Source: Rhynchopus euleeides | Lineage: Eukaryota > Euglenozoa > Diplonemea > Diplonemida > Diplonemidae | Direction of reading: 5' to 3' | NCBI GenBank assembly: GCA_963210315.1 | Contig: OY723253.1 | Coordinates: forward strand, 620,001-684,000 | DNA: 64,000 nucleotides | Part shown: in pieces, positions 12,989 through 23,143 of the stretch | Layout of the letters: the number at the start of each line of letters is the position of its first letter | Position numbering within the stretch: position 1 is the stretch's first letter | Program-made: the position numbers and the translations under genes | The notes under the pieces: model-generated | The model's database searches: none | Told to the model about the DNA's origin: nothing | What the model saw: the letters and a program-made list of their open reading frames with translations, nothing else

Positions 12989-13329
12989 CACGGTGGACTC
13001 CTACACGTCAGGGTGCACCTTTTTGGGATATCGGAATAGCGGGGGTCTGGCGAGGTCCGACCCCCGCTCGCGGGGGTCGGGACCCCCGCGAGTGGGAGTC
13101 TAGACCCCCGCGAGCGGGGGTATGGACCCCCGCTCGCGGGGGTCGTCTGGGAACCAAAAATAGCAGGGCAGACTCCCGCTAGCGGGGGTCTGGACCCCCG
13201 CGAGTGGGGGTCCAGACTCCCGCTAGCGGGGGTCCAGACCCCCACTCGCGGGGGTCCAGACCCCCGCTAGCGGGGGTCTCCCAGACCCCCGCCCCAGACC
13301 CCCGCTCCAGGGGGTGGGAGTCCACCGTG
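12989..13329. mobile_element. MITE-like element with 13-bp TIRs and internal palindromes (copy 1)
   Basis: The 341-bp block starts with CACGGTGGACTCC at 12989-13001 and ends with the exact inverse at 13317-13329. It is flanked by CA on both sides, which would fit a 2-bp target duplication. Inside, most of 13040-13310 is made of roughly 20-bp palindromes around ccccgctagcgggg and ccccgctcgcgggg. The same ends and the same palindromes occur at 55405-55612, so this is a family and not a chance repeat. No coding capacity, so it would be non-autonomous. Confidence 0.75.
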
Positions 13330-13599
13330 CAAAAATGTGAGAGCGGTGCTTCGGAACAGCGATCGGACAGCAGGTTTCCATGAAGTTCCTTTGCTGCGTG
13401 TTCACACACACACCTTCACCCGACCCCTCTAGGGTAATTAAACGTTAGCGCAGAGCGCAGAGGGTTGCCCTTTCTGAACGGGAGACATTACGGCACATTT
13501 GCATGTGTAGAGACGGGCCGTTAGTCTATTTGGCAACCACATGCCTTGCGTGTGCTGGCTGTGCTTTTGCGCGTCCCCGACCCCACCGGGTTCGTCACC

Positions 13600-14775
13600 T
13601 CACTTCTCGTGCCCCTCCATCACGTTCTTGCCCTTCGACCACATGCCAGCCTTCCACATGTCCTCCAGGCCAGTCTCACCCGCCTTGCCCGGCTGCTGCA
13701 GGTAGTCGACGAAGGCCTGCGGCTTCCTCCCCGTCAGGTTGTAGAAGTCGGGGGAGCACCTGGTGTAGAACCCACAGCGGAGGTACTCGAAGAAGGCCCT
13801 GCGCTGCGGCCCAAAGTCCTTCTCGAACTGGTCGATGTCCTGCTCCCGGTACACCACGGGCTTGCCCAGGACCTTGGTGAGGTCCGCAGCGCAGTCGTGC
13901 AGGGAGGCGGGGTAAGGCCCCGTCAGGTCGTAGAACTTGTTGCCGTGCTGCTCGACGCCGCCCAGGAAGACCACCGCCGCAGACTCGCCGATATCGTTCG
14001 TCGAGACGAAGCTGTTGCGCGTGGACCCCAGGGGGGCCTGGAAGAAGCCCTCGCTGTCGATGTTGCCCGTCTCCGGCTTCAGGATGTGCCCCTGGAAGAA
14101 GTTGGCGCGCAGCACAGTCGTCGACGACTTGCCGATGGAGTTGAGAATCGTCTCCTCGTCACGCCAGTACCCACGCAGCATGCCGGGGATCTTCTCGCCC
14201 TTCAGGCTGGCGTGCACATCAGGGTCGTACGACGCGGTGACGGTGTCCGCACCGAAGCACGACAGGCGCACAACGTGCTTGATCCCAAGGGACTTGTCCC
14301 CCAGCAGGGTGCTGAACTTGGCGTGCCCGTCCGCCTCCGGGTCCGGGCTGGCGGAGAACACCGCGTTCATGCCCTGCAGGGCAGGCCCGAAGGTCGCCTC
14401 AGACTTGTAGTCAAACTCGACAACCTCATCGGCACCGATCTTACGCAGCTTGTCCGCACTGGGTCCAGCGGGGTTGCGCGAGCAGGCGCGGATGAAGACG
14501 TCCCTGTGTGTGTGGGTGTTGGATGGTTGGTTGGCAGTGACGAGGGTTGACTGGTCGCATCCCCTGTGTGTTTTCCCCCTTTTCTGTGCGCCGTGCCCCC
14601 GGGTTCTGGAGAATCCCACCACACACCACCCACCCTCCCGACGCCACCCCGACTCCACTGCAACGTAGGGCCCCCGACGCACATACCTGCCGCCCTTCTT
14701 CGCCTCTGCCAGGTGGGCAACCAGCTCCTTCCCAACACGGCCACCGGCCTGGGTCACCAACACACGCAGCGCCAT
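13600..14775 (-). CDS. NmrA-like NAD(P)-binding protein, two exons
   Basis: Exons 14775-14687 and 14503-13600 (donor GTATGT, acceptor CACAG, phase 2) give 330 residues. Residues 1-15 form a Rossmann start with the glycine-rich turn reduced to TQAGGRVG; after the intron come DVFIRACSRNP, a second strand with VVEFDY, then HVVRLSCFGAD, the strand and active-site region typical of NmrA-like atypical short-chain dehydrogenases. The middle (TVLRANFFQGHI, FVSTNDIGESAAVVFL, YDLTGP) matches the NmrA/isoflavone-reductase-like family well. Members act as NAD(P)-sensing regulators or reductases; the substrate cannot be read from the sequence. A CTGTGCAG acceptor-like site lies 31 nt before the ATG (AG at 14808-14807). 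Confidence 0.85.
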   Translation of the reverse strand: MALRVLVTQAGGRVGKELVAHLAEAKKGGRYVRRGPYVAVESGWRREGGWCVVGFSRTRGHGAQKRGKTHRGCDQSTLVTANQPSNTHTHRDVFIRACSRNPAGPSADKLRKIGADEVVEFDYKSEATFGPALQGMNAVFSASPDPEADGHAKFSTLLGDKSLGIKHVVRLSCFGADTVTASYDPDVHASLKGEKIPGMLRGYWRDEETILNSIGKSSTTVLRANFFQGHILKPETGNIDSEGFFQAPLGSTRNSFVSTNDIGESAAVVFLGGVEQHGNKFYDLTGPYPASLHDCAADLTKVLGKPVVYREQDIDQFEKDFGPQRRAFFEYLRCGFYTRCSPDFYNLTGRKPQAFVDYLQQPGKAGETGLEDMWKAGMWSKGKNVMEGHEK

Positions 14776-15355
14776 AGTGACAGATAAACAGGCGGTGCCT
14801 TTGCGTCTGCACAGGTCAGGGTTGTGGAGAGGGCGTGGGAAACACGACACAATCCGATCCCCTCACTCACAAGGGAACAGCAGGGTGCACGCAGAGCCAA
14901 GCAACTGAATGCATCCTTCTGGGGGCGGGGGGCAGCTGGTGTGGGAGAGTGGGGGGGTGGGGTCGCGCCATGTCTTTCCGTTCTGCTTCGGTGGACCCGC
15001 CCACCGCATATGTCCTTCAGAAGCCATTTGACACAGAAGAAACCCCCCTCGTGCTGCTGGGACATAGATATCGACATACATCTACAGACAAGTCTAGAAC
15101 ATCAACGGAGGGCAATACTTTGTCTAAACCTCGGGGGGTGTATTTTTTTTTCAGGAATTCATTCCTGCCTGGGTGGGTAGGGGGAAGAGGGACAAACGGT
15201 GGAAGAACGGCGCGTGGGGGGGCGCCGCTGAAACCTTTGGGTTCCCCCTCCTGAAAAAAATCCCCATGGTTTTGAGACACGCCTCCCTCATGCCGCAGGC
15301 ATTCTACACCCTTAAGTGGTTGACACATCGTCCCGCTCGCCTGCCGGAATAACAT
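14776..15355. other. Intergenic spacer
   Basis: No gene seen. The minus strand upstream of the NmrA-like gene is pyrimidine-rich and ends in a CTGTGCAG acceptor-like site at 14812-14807. The remainder has no repeats I recognise. Confidence 0.5.
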
Positions 15356-16860
15356 CTAAAGGGGTGTGGCGGGTGGTGCGCGGGACAGGCTCTTCGCTTT
15401 GCGTGCGGGGTAATGCTTGAGCAAGGGGGACCTGGCAACCTTCAGCTGCAGCGCTACGTCCTCCACCCGCATTTGTCGCCAGACGGGGATCTTCGCGGGG
15501 GGCGACAGCAGAGCCTCCTGTGGGGGGGGAGTTTGCGTGGAGGCACGGTGGTGATGCGGCAGCGACGCAGCAAACACACCCCCCACCCTCCGCTCACCGG
15601 GGGCACACAACACAGCGGTGCACACTCTGGGATCCACAAAATATTTTCCTGGTTTGCTGTCGGAGCTCCCAACCCGCAACCGTCAGACTGCACCTGAATG
15701 AGGCATACCTTAGCGGGTGACTTCACAGGAGATTTGCTGGTGAGGGGGCGCCGCTTTGAGGCGAAGGTCATTGCATCCAGGCAGCCTGCCTTCGACCCCA
15801 GGAGGCGGGTGTATGTGGAGCGTTCGATCTGCGGGACGTGCACCGGGGAGACGCACCGCCGCGAGGCAGCTGCCGAAGGCGAGCGTGCGTTGGGCGACAC
15901 AAAGTGAGCGGGGCGGGGCACCTCTGCAGAGCAGGACCGCTTCAGCCGCCTGTTGACCCTGTCAAGCTCGTCGGAGCGCCTCTTCGATTCAAGCTGTTGT
16001 CGGCGCCAGCCTGCCGCCTCCTCACGCCGCTTCTGTTTCTCCTCCAGCTCCGCACGCCGCTGCGACAGCAGCGCGAGCGACAGCCGCTTCTTCTCCGCGT
16101 CGCGCTTCTGCCGCTGCAGGTCTGTCTCCGCCGCCGCCAGGGCACCCTGCATGCTGCGGTGCGTCTGCGCCGCATGCTTGTGCAGCACCTGGTCGTGCCC
16201 CTCCACCTCCTTCCGCCGCCTCCCCCGCGCCGCAAACCTATGCGCCCGCACCTGCTCCACCTGGTGCACCCGATACTGGCCCACGATATCCCCGCGCAGC
16301 CGCTTCTCCTCCAGCTGCCGCAGCACCTCGCCCCGCCGCTCCTCCTCCTCCATGCGCAGGGCGGTGCGCGCCAGGCGTGCATGCTCGGCCGCAACACACG
16401 AGGGGGACATCGACCGCGACCTGGAGCAGAAGGACGCCGACCTATGCCGCGACTTCAAATCCCCGGATTTATCGCCCTGCCGCTTGCGCGAGAAGAAGGC
16501 GCTGGGGGTGGCGGTGCTGGTGGCGGTGGGCGCGCCAGAGGGGCCCGGCTCACGCGGTGCCTCGGAGGACGCTGAGAGCGACTGCATCGCGCCGCTGTGG
16601 GAGCGGTGCCTCGCCTTGGCAGCCCCAGTGTGCAGGGTGCGCACATCCTCCGCAAACATCAGCTTCCGCACAGTCTCGCAGCGCACCCAGTCCACCATGC
16701 GGTGGCGCTGCTGGGCTGCATCCTCCTTCGACATGCTCCGCAGCGTCGTCATCACACGCCGCGAGCTCGCCTCCGCCAAACGGCCCTGCAGCCGCTCGAC
16801 AGCATCGTCCCCACTCCCCCATGGGCTCGACGCGTGTGTGTGGCTCTGCGTGCTCAGCAT
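15356..16860 (-). CDS. Basic coiled-coil protein, two exons
   Basis: Exons 16860-15709 and 15517-15356 (donor GTATGC, acceptor CCACAG, phase 0) give about 437 residues. The ATG at 16860 is chosen; the frame extends three codons further only through a TTG, and an acceptor-like CGCCGCAG lies just upstream. Residues ~145-315 are a Lys/Arg/Glu/Gln-rich helix with coiled-coil heptads (RRAELEEKQKRREEA). A Ser/Arg-rich stretch (RHRSASFCSRSRSMSPS) precedes it, and the C-terminal exon ends in a basic Pro-containing tail. I do not recognise the family; a cytoskeletal or centrosomal role would be only a guess from composition. Confidence 0.75.
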
Positions 16861-17978
16861 TGCACGCAAATCTGCGGCGCCGTGTCACTGCCCACCCGGC
16901 ATGGCAGAGGGGGCAGGCCTTTGGGTGTGCCGCCTGTTGAGGGATGTGAGGTGCGGAGGGGGTGGCAGTCATGAGCAACACACGCTTCCAATTCCAACGA
17001 GCAGGGGGGGGTGGGGGGCAGTTGCCCACACCACCCCAAGGAGTATAGGGGCCGGCAAGGGTGGGGTGGGGGGTGGGGGCTCGCTGCAGGGGCCAGCTCT
17101 GGCCAGCATCCGGTTCTGATAGGAGGCAAGGCGTTGCACCTCCCCTGTATTTTCCTTCTTGCAGACGAAGGGTCTGTGTGTGATGTTGCTTTTTGATTCT
17201 GATCAGCAGAGAGGAGGGCAGGGGGAAGGGGGGGCGGTGATGGCTTTCACGGTGGACTAGAGATATCCCCCCCCCCCTCCCCGAAAGGTCTGATGGCCTC
17301 TGGAGATGGGGGGGGGGGGGGGGGGAAGAGGGTTCAGCGGTAGATCTTCTACCGCTGAACCTGAAAGCTTCGCTGGGAAGCCAGAGAGTGAGGGGCTTCG
17401 GTCGCAAGATCCAGCGAAAGGGCACAGAAACTTTCCCCAGTTGGCCGACGCCGAACGAACAAAGTATTATTTTTGCAGAAGACTCTGTCGTGTAGATGAC
17501 ACCAGAGGCGCACCCTATCCACGCAACCCCTGCCCGTTGGGGTTTTTTTCCGGAACACAAAAGGCAGCCACACAAAAGAACAGATAACGAATCATCGGGG
17601 AACTTCCACCCCCAGATTTTGTTTTTGGGTTTCGAAAAATCCCACAGGGATACATACCGTCGATAATGAAAGGTAAGGCAAAACCCACCCCTCCGCAGCA
17701 AATGTGGGCCCAGCCACTGCAGGGTGCACACAAAGACACGGGGTTTCGGGCCACACACAACCCAAGGCTAGCAGTGTATATTGGAAGCTAGATACTGCCT
17801 TGCCCCAACCACCCACCCCCCATCCCCCCAGCCCAGCCCACCACTTGCCGCCCAGGCAGTGCAGCAGATATGGTGAGGGGGTTGGGATCTACAGAGAACG
17901 GGCGATGCTGCCACACTACAACGTGGAGAACAGCAAGGCAGGGAGCAAGAGAGAGTGAGGGAGGGAGGACCGCCCGGA
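16861..17978. other. Intergenic spacer with a short palindrome
   Basis: No gene seen. A run of 17 or so G residues at 17309-17325 is followed by a perfect hairpin at 17332-17360: two 13-nt arms starting GTTCAGCGGTAGA and a 3-nt loop. C and G runs are frequent. Confidence 0.5.
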
Positions 17979-18697
17979 CTACAGGCCTGCACCTGCCCTC
18001 TTGCGTTGTTTCGCGTTCCGCTTGGACTGGTTCCGCCTCATGCGGGACTTCTCCTTTGCTGCGACAACCTTGCTCTTCTCGGCCTGGTGCTCCTTCAGCA
18101 GAGCCTGCGCCGCTTCAGTTTTGAGAATCGACTTCACAAGAGACCCAGCAATGTTCTTCTTGTGCTTCGGCTTGTCGTGCGCCCTGTTCAGGTCTGTCTT
18201 GGAACCAACATCCACACCGAATTCGTAGAAATCGGGGAGCGGCTCGTTGTCGGGCCTCTGGTAGCTCGCCCCATTCAGGTAGTTGCTCATGCGCAGCAGC
18301 TTGAGTGCCTGCCTCGCTTCCACGTCCTGCGCACCACGCTTCATGTCACCCCACTTCGACAGGTTGTTCTGCTTCAGCAGGCGGCGCTGCTTCTTCTCGA
18401 GATTTGCCTCCTCAGGCCCAGGCACGTTGCGGCGTTCCTGAAAGGGGGCGGGGGGGTATGCATTTTGGGAAGCAGCAGTGCTGCCGCGAGGCAATGGTCT
18501 GCCACGAAACCCGTTTGCACGGGCCTTCTCAGCAGTTCATTTGGCAGGGTTGGGGCAGCAGGGCCTGCCCCCCCCCCCCCATCCCACCCCCTGCAACGAA
18601 AACATACCAGGAACTCCGGTTGGCTCGTCACTGCGTGTTTTTTCAGCAGCTCGTCAATGTCATGCGGGACGCTGCTGCGCCCGGACCGTTTCCCCAT
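17979..18697 (-). CDS. FCF2: Fcf2-like pre-rRNA processing protein, two exons
   Basis: Exons 18697-18608 and 18437-17979 (donor GTATGT, acceptor TTTCAG, phase 0) give 182 residues. Residues ~45-110 follow the Fcf2 domain pattern: a W followed by D-M (KWGDMKRG), then a Leu-rich helix ending LKLLRMSNYLN, then LPDFYEFGVDVG, as in yeast Fcf2 and the C terminus of TdT-interacting factor 2. The tail (residues ~135-182) is strongly basic with nucleolar-type Lys/Arg clusters. Family members belong to the small-subunit processome and are needed for 18S rRNA maturation in the nucleolus. The protein is close to the usual length. The match is by motif only; other small basic nucleolar proteins remain possible. 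Confidence 0.65.
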
Positions 18698-19860
18698 GAT
18701 GTTGTGTCTTGTGTTGGTGTGTTCCGTGCCTCAAGCCCGACACCACCCTGTGCAGAGGTGGGCTTGGCGGGTGCTTCGGGACTCCTGCAACAGGAGCGCC
18801 GCAGAGGGGGGCGTTGAGGCATGCCTGAAAACCGCGACACAGCAGCGCGTGATGACCGGGGTCCGTGCGGGGGATGGGGCGGTGGGGGGAGGCACGAAAT
18901 ATGCGACAAGGGCATGGCAAGGCTCACTCTCCGCCTTGGCCGATCCAACTGCGCCGCTTGCCACATGCAAATGTGCCGGGAGGGATGCGCATCAGGTTGG
19001 TGATATTTCCGTATCGGCGGCAACCGGGCCTGACGTGCGGAAACAACAGCGCAGTGACCTTCCCAGTGTGGCCAAGGCCGCAGCTTCTTACCCCTCCAAG
19101 GGAGCGACAGTCAGCGGCAGAAGAGAACAAAGTAACACTAGCCCTCCATCACAGTCACGGCGTGCTAGCAAGCTGCGAGAAGACTCGGCATTGACGAGTG
19201 GGATAAACGAGTGGCAATACTTTGACGAGTGACACCCATCACCCAGTCGCCCAACCAAGCGACCCCACTCCGCCATGTTTCCTTTCCTCACACTGCACCA
19301 CCCCAGCTCCCCCTCCCCCCTTTCCCCTTCATGCCTCGAGAGGTTACCGTATCGGGCATGATGCCACTCGAGTTCGCGTTTCAACCAGGTCGCCCCACGG
19401 ATTCATCAGGCCGCCGGGTGGGCGGATGGGCTGAGGGAGACACAGAGGTGGCAGGGCGCTAGGGCTGCGGAGTCTGCAAGAGAGAGAGAGAGGGATCGCT
19501 GCAGAGGGGGCACCATGGCAAGGGTTGGAGCCGGAGGGGGGCGGGGGGGGTGCAAGCACCCCCCTCCCACCCACCCCCTTTCCCATCCCGGCACCCTCAC
19601 CGAACTCACCTCCCCCGTATCCGGTGACCCCCGCACCCGCCTGTGTCTCCTCCAGCCCCTCGCCAGGGTCTGTCCGGTTCAGCATCGCTGCCCTTTCGAA
19701 GGTCCTCAAGGGAGGTCGTGGCTATTCGCAAGATTCAGCAGTTTCCAGCGGGGTTTTCTCGCTAATGAATAGGAGAGAACTCACCAAAAACACGCCTCTT
19801 CAGGCGCGTAGCGTCAGACCGCAAGGCTGGACAAATGCTGCATTTTAAAAATAAAAAACA
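18698..19860. other. Intergenic spacer
   Basis: No gene I can support. On the minus strand between about 19,340 and 19,740 there is a coding-like stretch (TFERAAMLNRTDPGEG... and GGLMNPWGDLVETRTR...) that might be two small exons, but the only junction I can draw uses a GTGAG donor, unlike the other introns here. A short GA run is at 19479-19492. Confidence 0.4.
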
Positions 19861-20671
19861 TAAAATAAAATAAAGTGCAATAAAATGCAGTAAAGTGCAG
19901 TAAAATGCAGTAAAGTGCAATAAAGTGCAGGAGAGCGTGTTGTAGGGGTGGCTCGGCGTGACGGTGGGCAGGACGCTGACCTGCCGTGCCAGGGGACCCT
20001 GATCCGCCCACTCTGGCCAACACAAGGCCACCAAGGCAGTACCCCCGCCAGGCCCGCCCTGCTGCTGTTCGGCATGCTTGATGCTGCTTCCGAGCGCCGG
20101 GGCCAATCAGGCAGCAGGCGCACCCCAGCACCGCAGGCGCAGCAGGGCGGACCAGCACGGCGGTGTGCGGTGGGCAGTCCACCTTCCTCGGACGTTGTAC
20201 AGCTGAGCTGATCTGGCGTACGGGTTCTTCACCATCCCGTTCGGGGAGGCTGGACATCAGAGCGGACTGAAATCACTCAAAGCAGGACTGAAGCCAGGCG
20301 GAGGCCGCACCGATCAGGTCCTGCTAACCCACCGACCCAACATAGGCAGGGCACATCCATCCCGGCCTGCATTCTCTGCCGGAGCCTTGGTGCGTCCCTG
20401 TGACCTTCAGGAGAACCTCCGTGCAGGAGCGGTACTTTTTGCCATCTTCTGCGGGTTTGCGGCTGTCCGCAAACTTGCAGACGTGGCTGCACCTCTGTAA
20501 AGTGGGTGTGACTCCAGCATTTGGCCTGTCCATAGTGGTCCTCCCAGCTGTACGTATGCGAAGCCCAAGGCACCACTCAGGACCATGCACTTTATCCAAA
20601 AATCCGGAAAATAAAATACAATAAAATGCAGTAAAATGCAGTATAATAAAGTGCAGTAAAGTGCAGTAAAA
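19861..20671. repeat. Two blocks of 10-bp tandem repeats in direct orientation
   Basis: At 19861-19930 the unit TAAARTGCAG/A repeats seven times; at 20610-20671 the same unit recurs about six times. Both blocks lie in the same orientation at the two ends of a ~0.8 kb GC-richer segment with no recognisable protein. The arrangement could mark a repeat-bounded element or two expansions of the same simple repeat. Confidence 0.6.
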
Positions 20672-20734
20672 ATTTGCTGCCAGCCTTGGTCAGACCCTCC
20701 AAAAACTCTCAAACTTCGGCGGTCTCGGAATCTC

Positions 20735-20757
20735 AGACAGAGAGAGAGAGAGAGAGA
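20735..20757. repeat. GA microsatellite
   Basis: A short run of alternating G and A. Similar GA/CT arrays occur at 25664-25679, 32039-32110, 33249-33281, 36643-36675 and 56880-56906. Confidence 0.8.
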
Positions 20758-21930
20758 TGACATGGATGAGTGCAGTGGACAAGAATCGTGTAGGTGCAGA
20801 GAGAGCAAAGAACAAGACAAAAGACAGAACAGAGGCAGGGGCCATGTTTGCCGTGACACACGGTGCGATGGCCCCCACCCCTGTTCCCGCCAACACGCGC
20901 GAGAATAGGTTCGATCGAATGTCGCCCCTTTCTGCATAAGGTTTGGTGCGCGGGGAAGCGGCAAGGCAAGCCCCGTAGCGCCATCACAGGCGTGGGGAAA
21001 ACTAACATTGGCTGAAACGCAGGAGCTCACCGGGCATCGCCGGGACGATTTCCCTCATTGGTGTGGGGGAAAGCGGGGTGTGGTGGGGGAGAAGGGTGGT
21101 GTTGTATTTACTTCCGATATAGAATAACAGCTAGAACCCCTTGAAAGCAGCACAGCTCAGCCAGACACAGCGTTGCCCCAAGATGGGGAAGGCGTTGGGT
21201 TGCAGGTCCAGGGGATGCATACACCCAGACGTGAAGCTTTTTCCTTTTAGCGGAGGTCGCAGCGAGCAAACTCTGATGATGCTTCCCAACACAACAACAC
21301 TCACCATTTCCCTGCAGTTTCATTTTCCAATCCAGGAGGGGATTTGGCAATTTTTTTTTAAAAAAATACAGGAAAATCACACCCAGAAGACGCCCTGATC
21401 TGAATCCAGGAACAACCCACCCCCCAAGCCGGCAAATCTATTCGGCTGGGCTGCTGTGGCGGCTTCAGAGAGTGTCAACCCCCTGGTTTTCACCCGGGTG
21501 CTTTTCTTATCTCCTTTCCGTGACCACGCTATGCTGAGATGAGAAACACCAACTGCACATGCGGATTGATTGTGTTTCCGCAAGCGCCCCCACTCGCGGT
21601 GCCGCCCGCTGGATACCACTATCGCACCCTCTGCCGCCCGGGTCTGCCGTTGCCATTGCGTCTCTGCTCGAGTGGCAGTACCAGGGCTGGCAGGGGCGTT
21701 GTTGCCTCACCCTACCCGAGGGTGGGCCGCCCTGCCCTGTTCTTACACAAGAGCCTCACCGATGCTGTGCAGCAGTGGCTGCAGGCGCGGGACCTGTGGG
21801 GGATGGGGGGGAGGGGGGGTTGGGGGGTGGGGGGTGGGACATTGTAGAGAAAACACAAGGGATGAATGCCACCCAGCAGGCCTGGGCGGGGAACGAGCCC
21901 TTTTTCCAGGTTTTTTGGGTCGGGGAACCA

Positions 21931-23003
21931 GGTTTTTTCTAAGAATTTTTACAAGGGATTTTTTGCTCGCCCCCCCACAGTTTCAACTTCCAGGCGCGTG
22001 CCCGTCAGGCGGGACTTTTTCTCTGATTTCTCTCCGCGTCATCATTGACAGCTCTCGAGTGATGCCCAGAGATGCTTGCGGCAGAGAGTGCCCCTCATGC
22101 GCGTTACAGCTGAAAATGAATGAGGATCATCTGGCACTCGTTCTCATCGGGGGTTGTGCTCCGCAGGGACTCAATACACCTTGGCACTCTCGCAGGGCTG
22201 GACATGCCAGCAGCTGGAGGACAGTTACAAAGCTGCCACTCCCCGACGCCACCCACCTGCTGGCCCCTTCAGGTCTGAAAGCCCAAAAGCTCCCGGGGAT
22301 TTTTGCAGTGGTGCGCACCATATTCAGCGCAGTAGGGTGATCTCTCCGATTTTCCAAAACTGCTGGTTTACTGGTTTGGGGAACGGTCGTCGGCAGACCG
22401 TTGAAATGCCCGTGTTAGCAAGGCACACTCACGTTTCAGGTAGCGTGTCGCGTGTCACGCATGTCGCGAACGCGGCAAGTGTACCTCCCAGGTGGGGAAG
22501 CCCGACCTCCTGTCCGATGTCAGTCAGGCTTCGAAGAAGCGCTTCATGGATGCGGCGCTGACCTCCTACGCTGCACTGTACCCAGGGAAGTGAGATAGAT
22601 GGACGGGCACACGCTACATGGGGGGTCTGGGGGGCGGTGCCCCCCAGCCGCCGGAGGCCACGGTAGCGAACATCTGTTCGTGTGGGCGTACAGATTCTGT
22701 GCGAGTTGGCTGCGTCCTCAGAGGCGACTGGAGTGGTTGGACCCCGACCTGATGGGATTCGAAGGACTTGAGTACGAGACGTACGCCACAGGGGGGTCTG
22801 GGGGGCGGAGCCCCCCAGCCGCCGGAGGCCACGGTAGTGAACGTCTGGCTCTCCAGTTGGCCAGCAAGGCGAACGGTACGTGGGACAGACTTCCCTTCCA
22901 TCCTTGTGCGCGCCCTGTCGACTGGGGAAAACTTAGAAAAAGTTTTTTCCTCTGCGAAACAACCTTAGAAAAAAATCCCCTAACAAAATTCTTAGAAAAA
23001 AAC
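21931..23003. repeat. Inverted repeat bounding a ~1 kb segment
   Basis: The ~35-nt sequence at 21931-21965 (containing TTTTTTCTAAGAATTTTT) is repeated in inverted orientation at 22968-23003, and again in degraded form at 23011-23039. The segment between contains a diverged piece of the Mutator-like element found at 37.6 and 49.0 kb. This may be a foldback-type element; no target duplication is clear. Confidence 0.5.
22590..22872 (-). mobile_element. Diverged fragment related to the 0.87 kb transposons
   Basis: Read on the minus strand, this stretch matches the middle of the elements at 37606-38474 and 48991-49858: two copies of a GC-rich hairpin block (core GGGGGGCGGAGCCCCCC) about 170 bp apart, each next to GCCGGAGGCCACGGTAG, with the same spacer words (TCTGTACGCCCAC, CTGTGGCGTACGTCTCGTAC) in the same order. 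The terminal inverted repeats of that family are not visible here, so it is a partial or related copy. Confidence 0.65.
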
Positions 23004-23025
23004 TTTTTTTCCCCTTACAAAAATT

Positions 23026-23116
23026 CTTAGAAAAAAAGTTCAGAATCCTGAAAGTGGGGAACAAGCCCCCCAGTTAGGAACAGCCCTGCCACCCAGTACT
23101 TCATATTTTTCTAAGG
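23026..23116 (-). promoter_or_regulatory. Candidate SECIS element for selenoprotein T
   Basis: It lies on the minus strand 27 nt after the stop of the selenoprotein T gene. The 5' quartet is ATGA (23104-23101) and a 3' quartet CTGA is at 23043-23040. Below them a perfect 10-bp helix pairs CTTAGAAAAA (23115-23106) with TTTTTCTAAG (within 23037-23026). The upper stem is weaker, with GU pairs and bulges, and the apical loop contains AA within CCTAACTG. The 3' helix strand belongs to a local repeat (CTTAGAAAAAA occurs four times), so the fold needs a covariance search before it is trusted. Confidence 0.5.
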
Positions 23117-23143
23117 ATTCCGAAAGAAGACAGCAGGCCCCTT

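Noticed and set aside
13030..13310. CRISPR-like array
   Set aside because: The short repeats are palindromes with no unique spacers of fixed size and lie inside a TIR-bounded element in a eukaryotic genome.
19344..19740. Possible small two-exon gene on the minus strand
   Set aside because: Some stretches read like protein, but the only usable donor is GTGAG, not GTATG, and no family is recognisable. Left as a spacer note.
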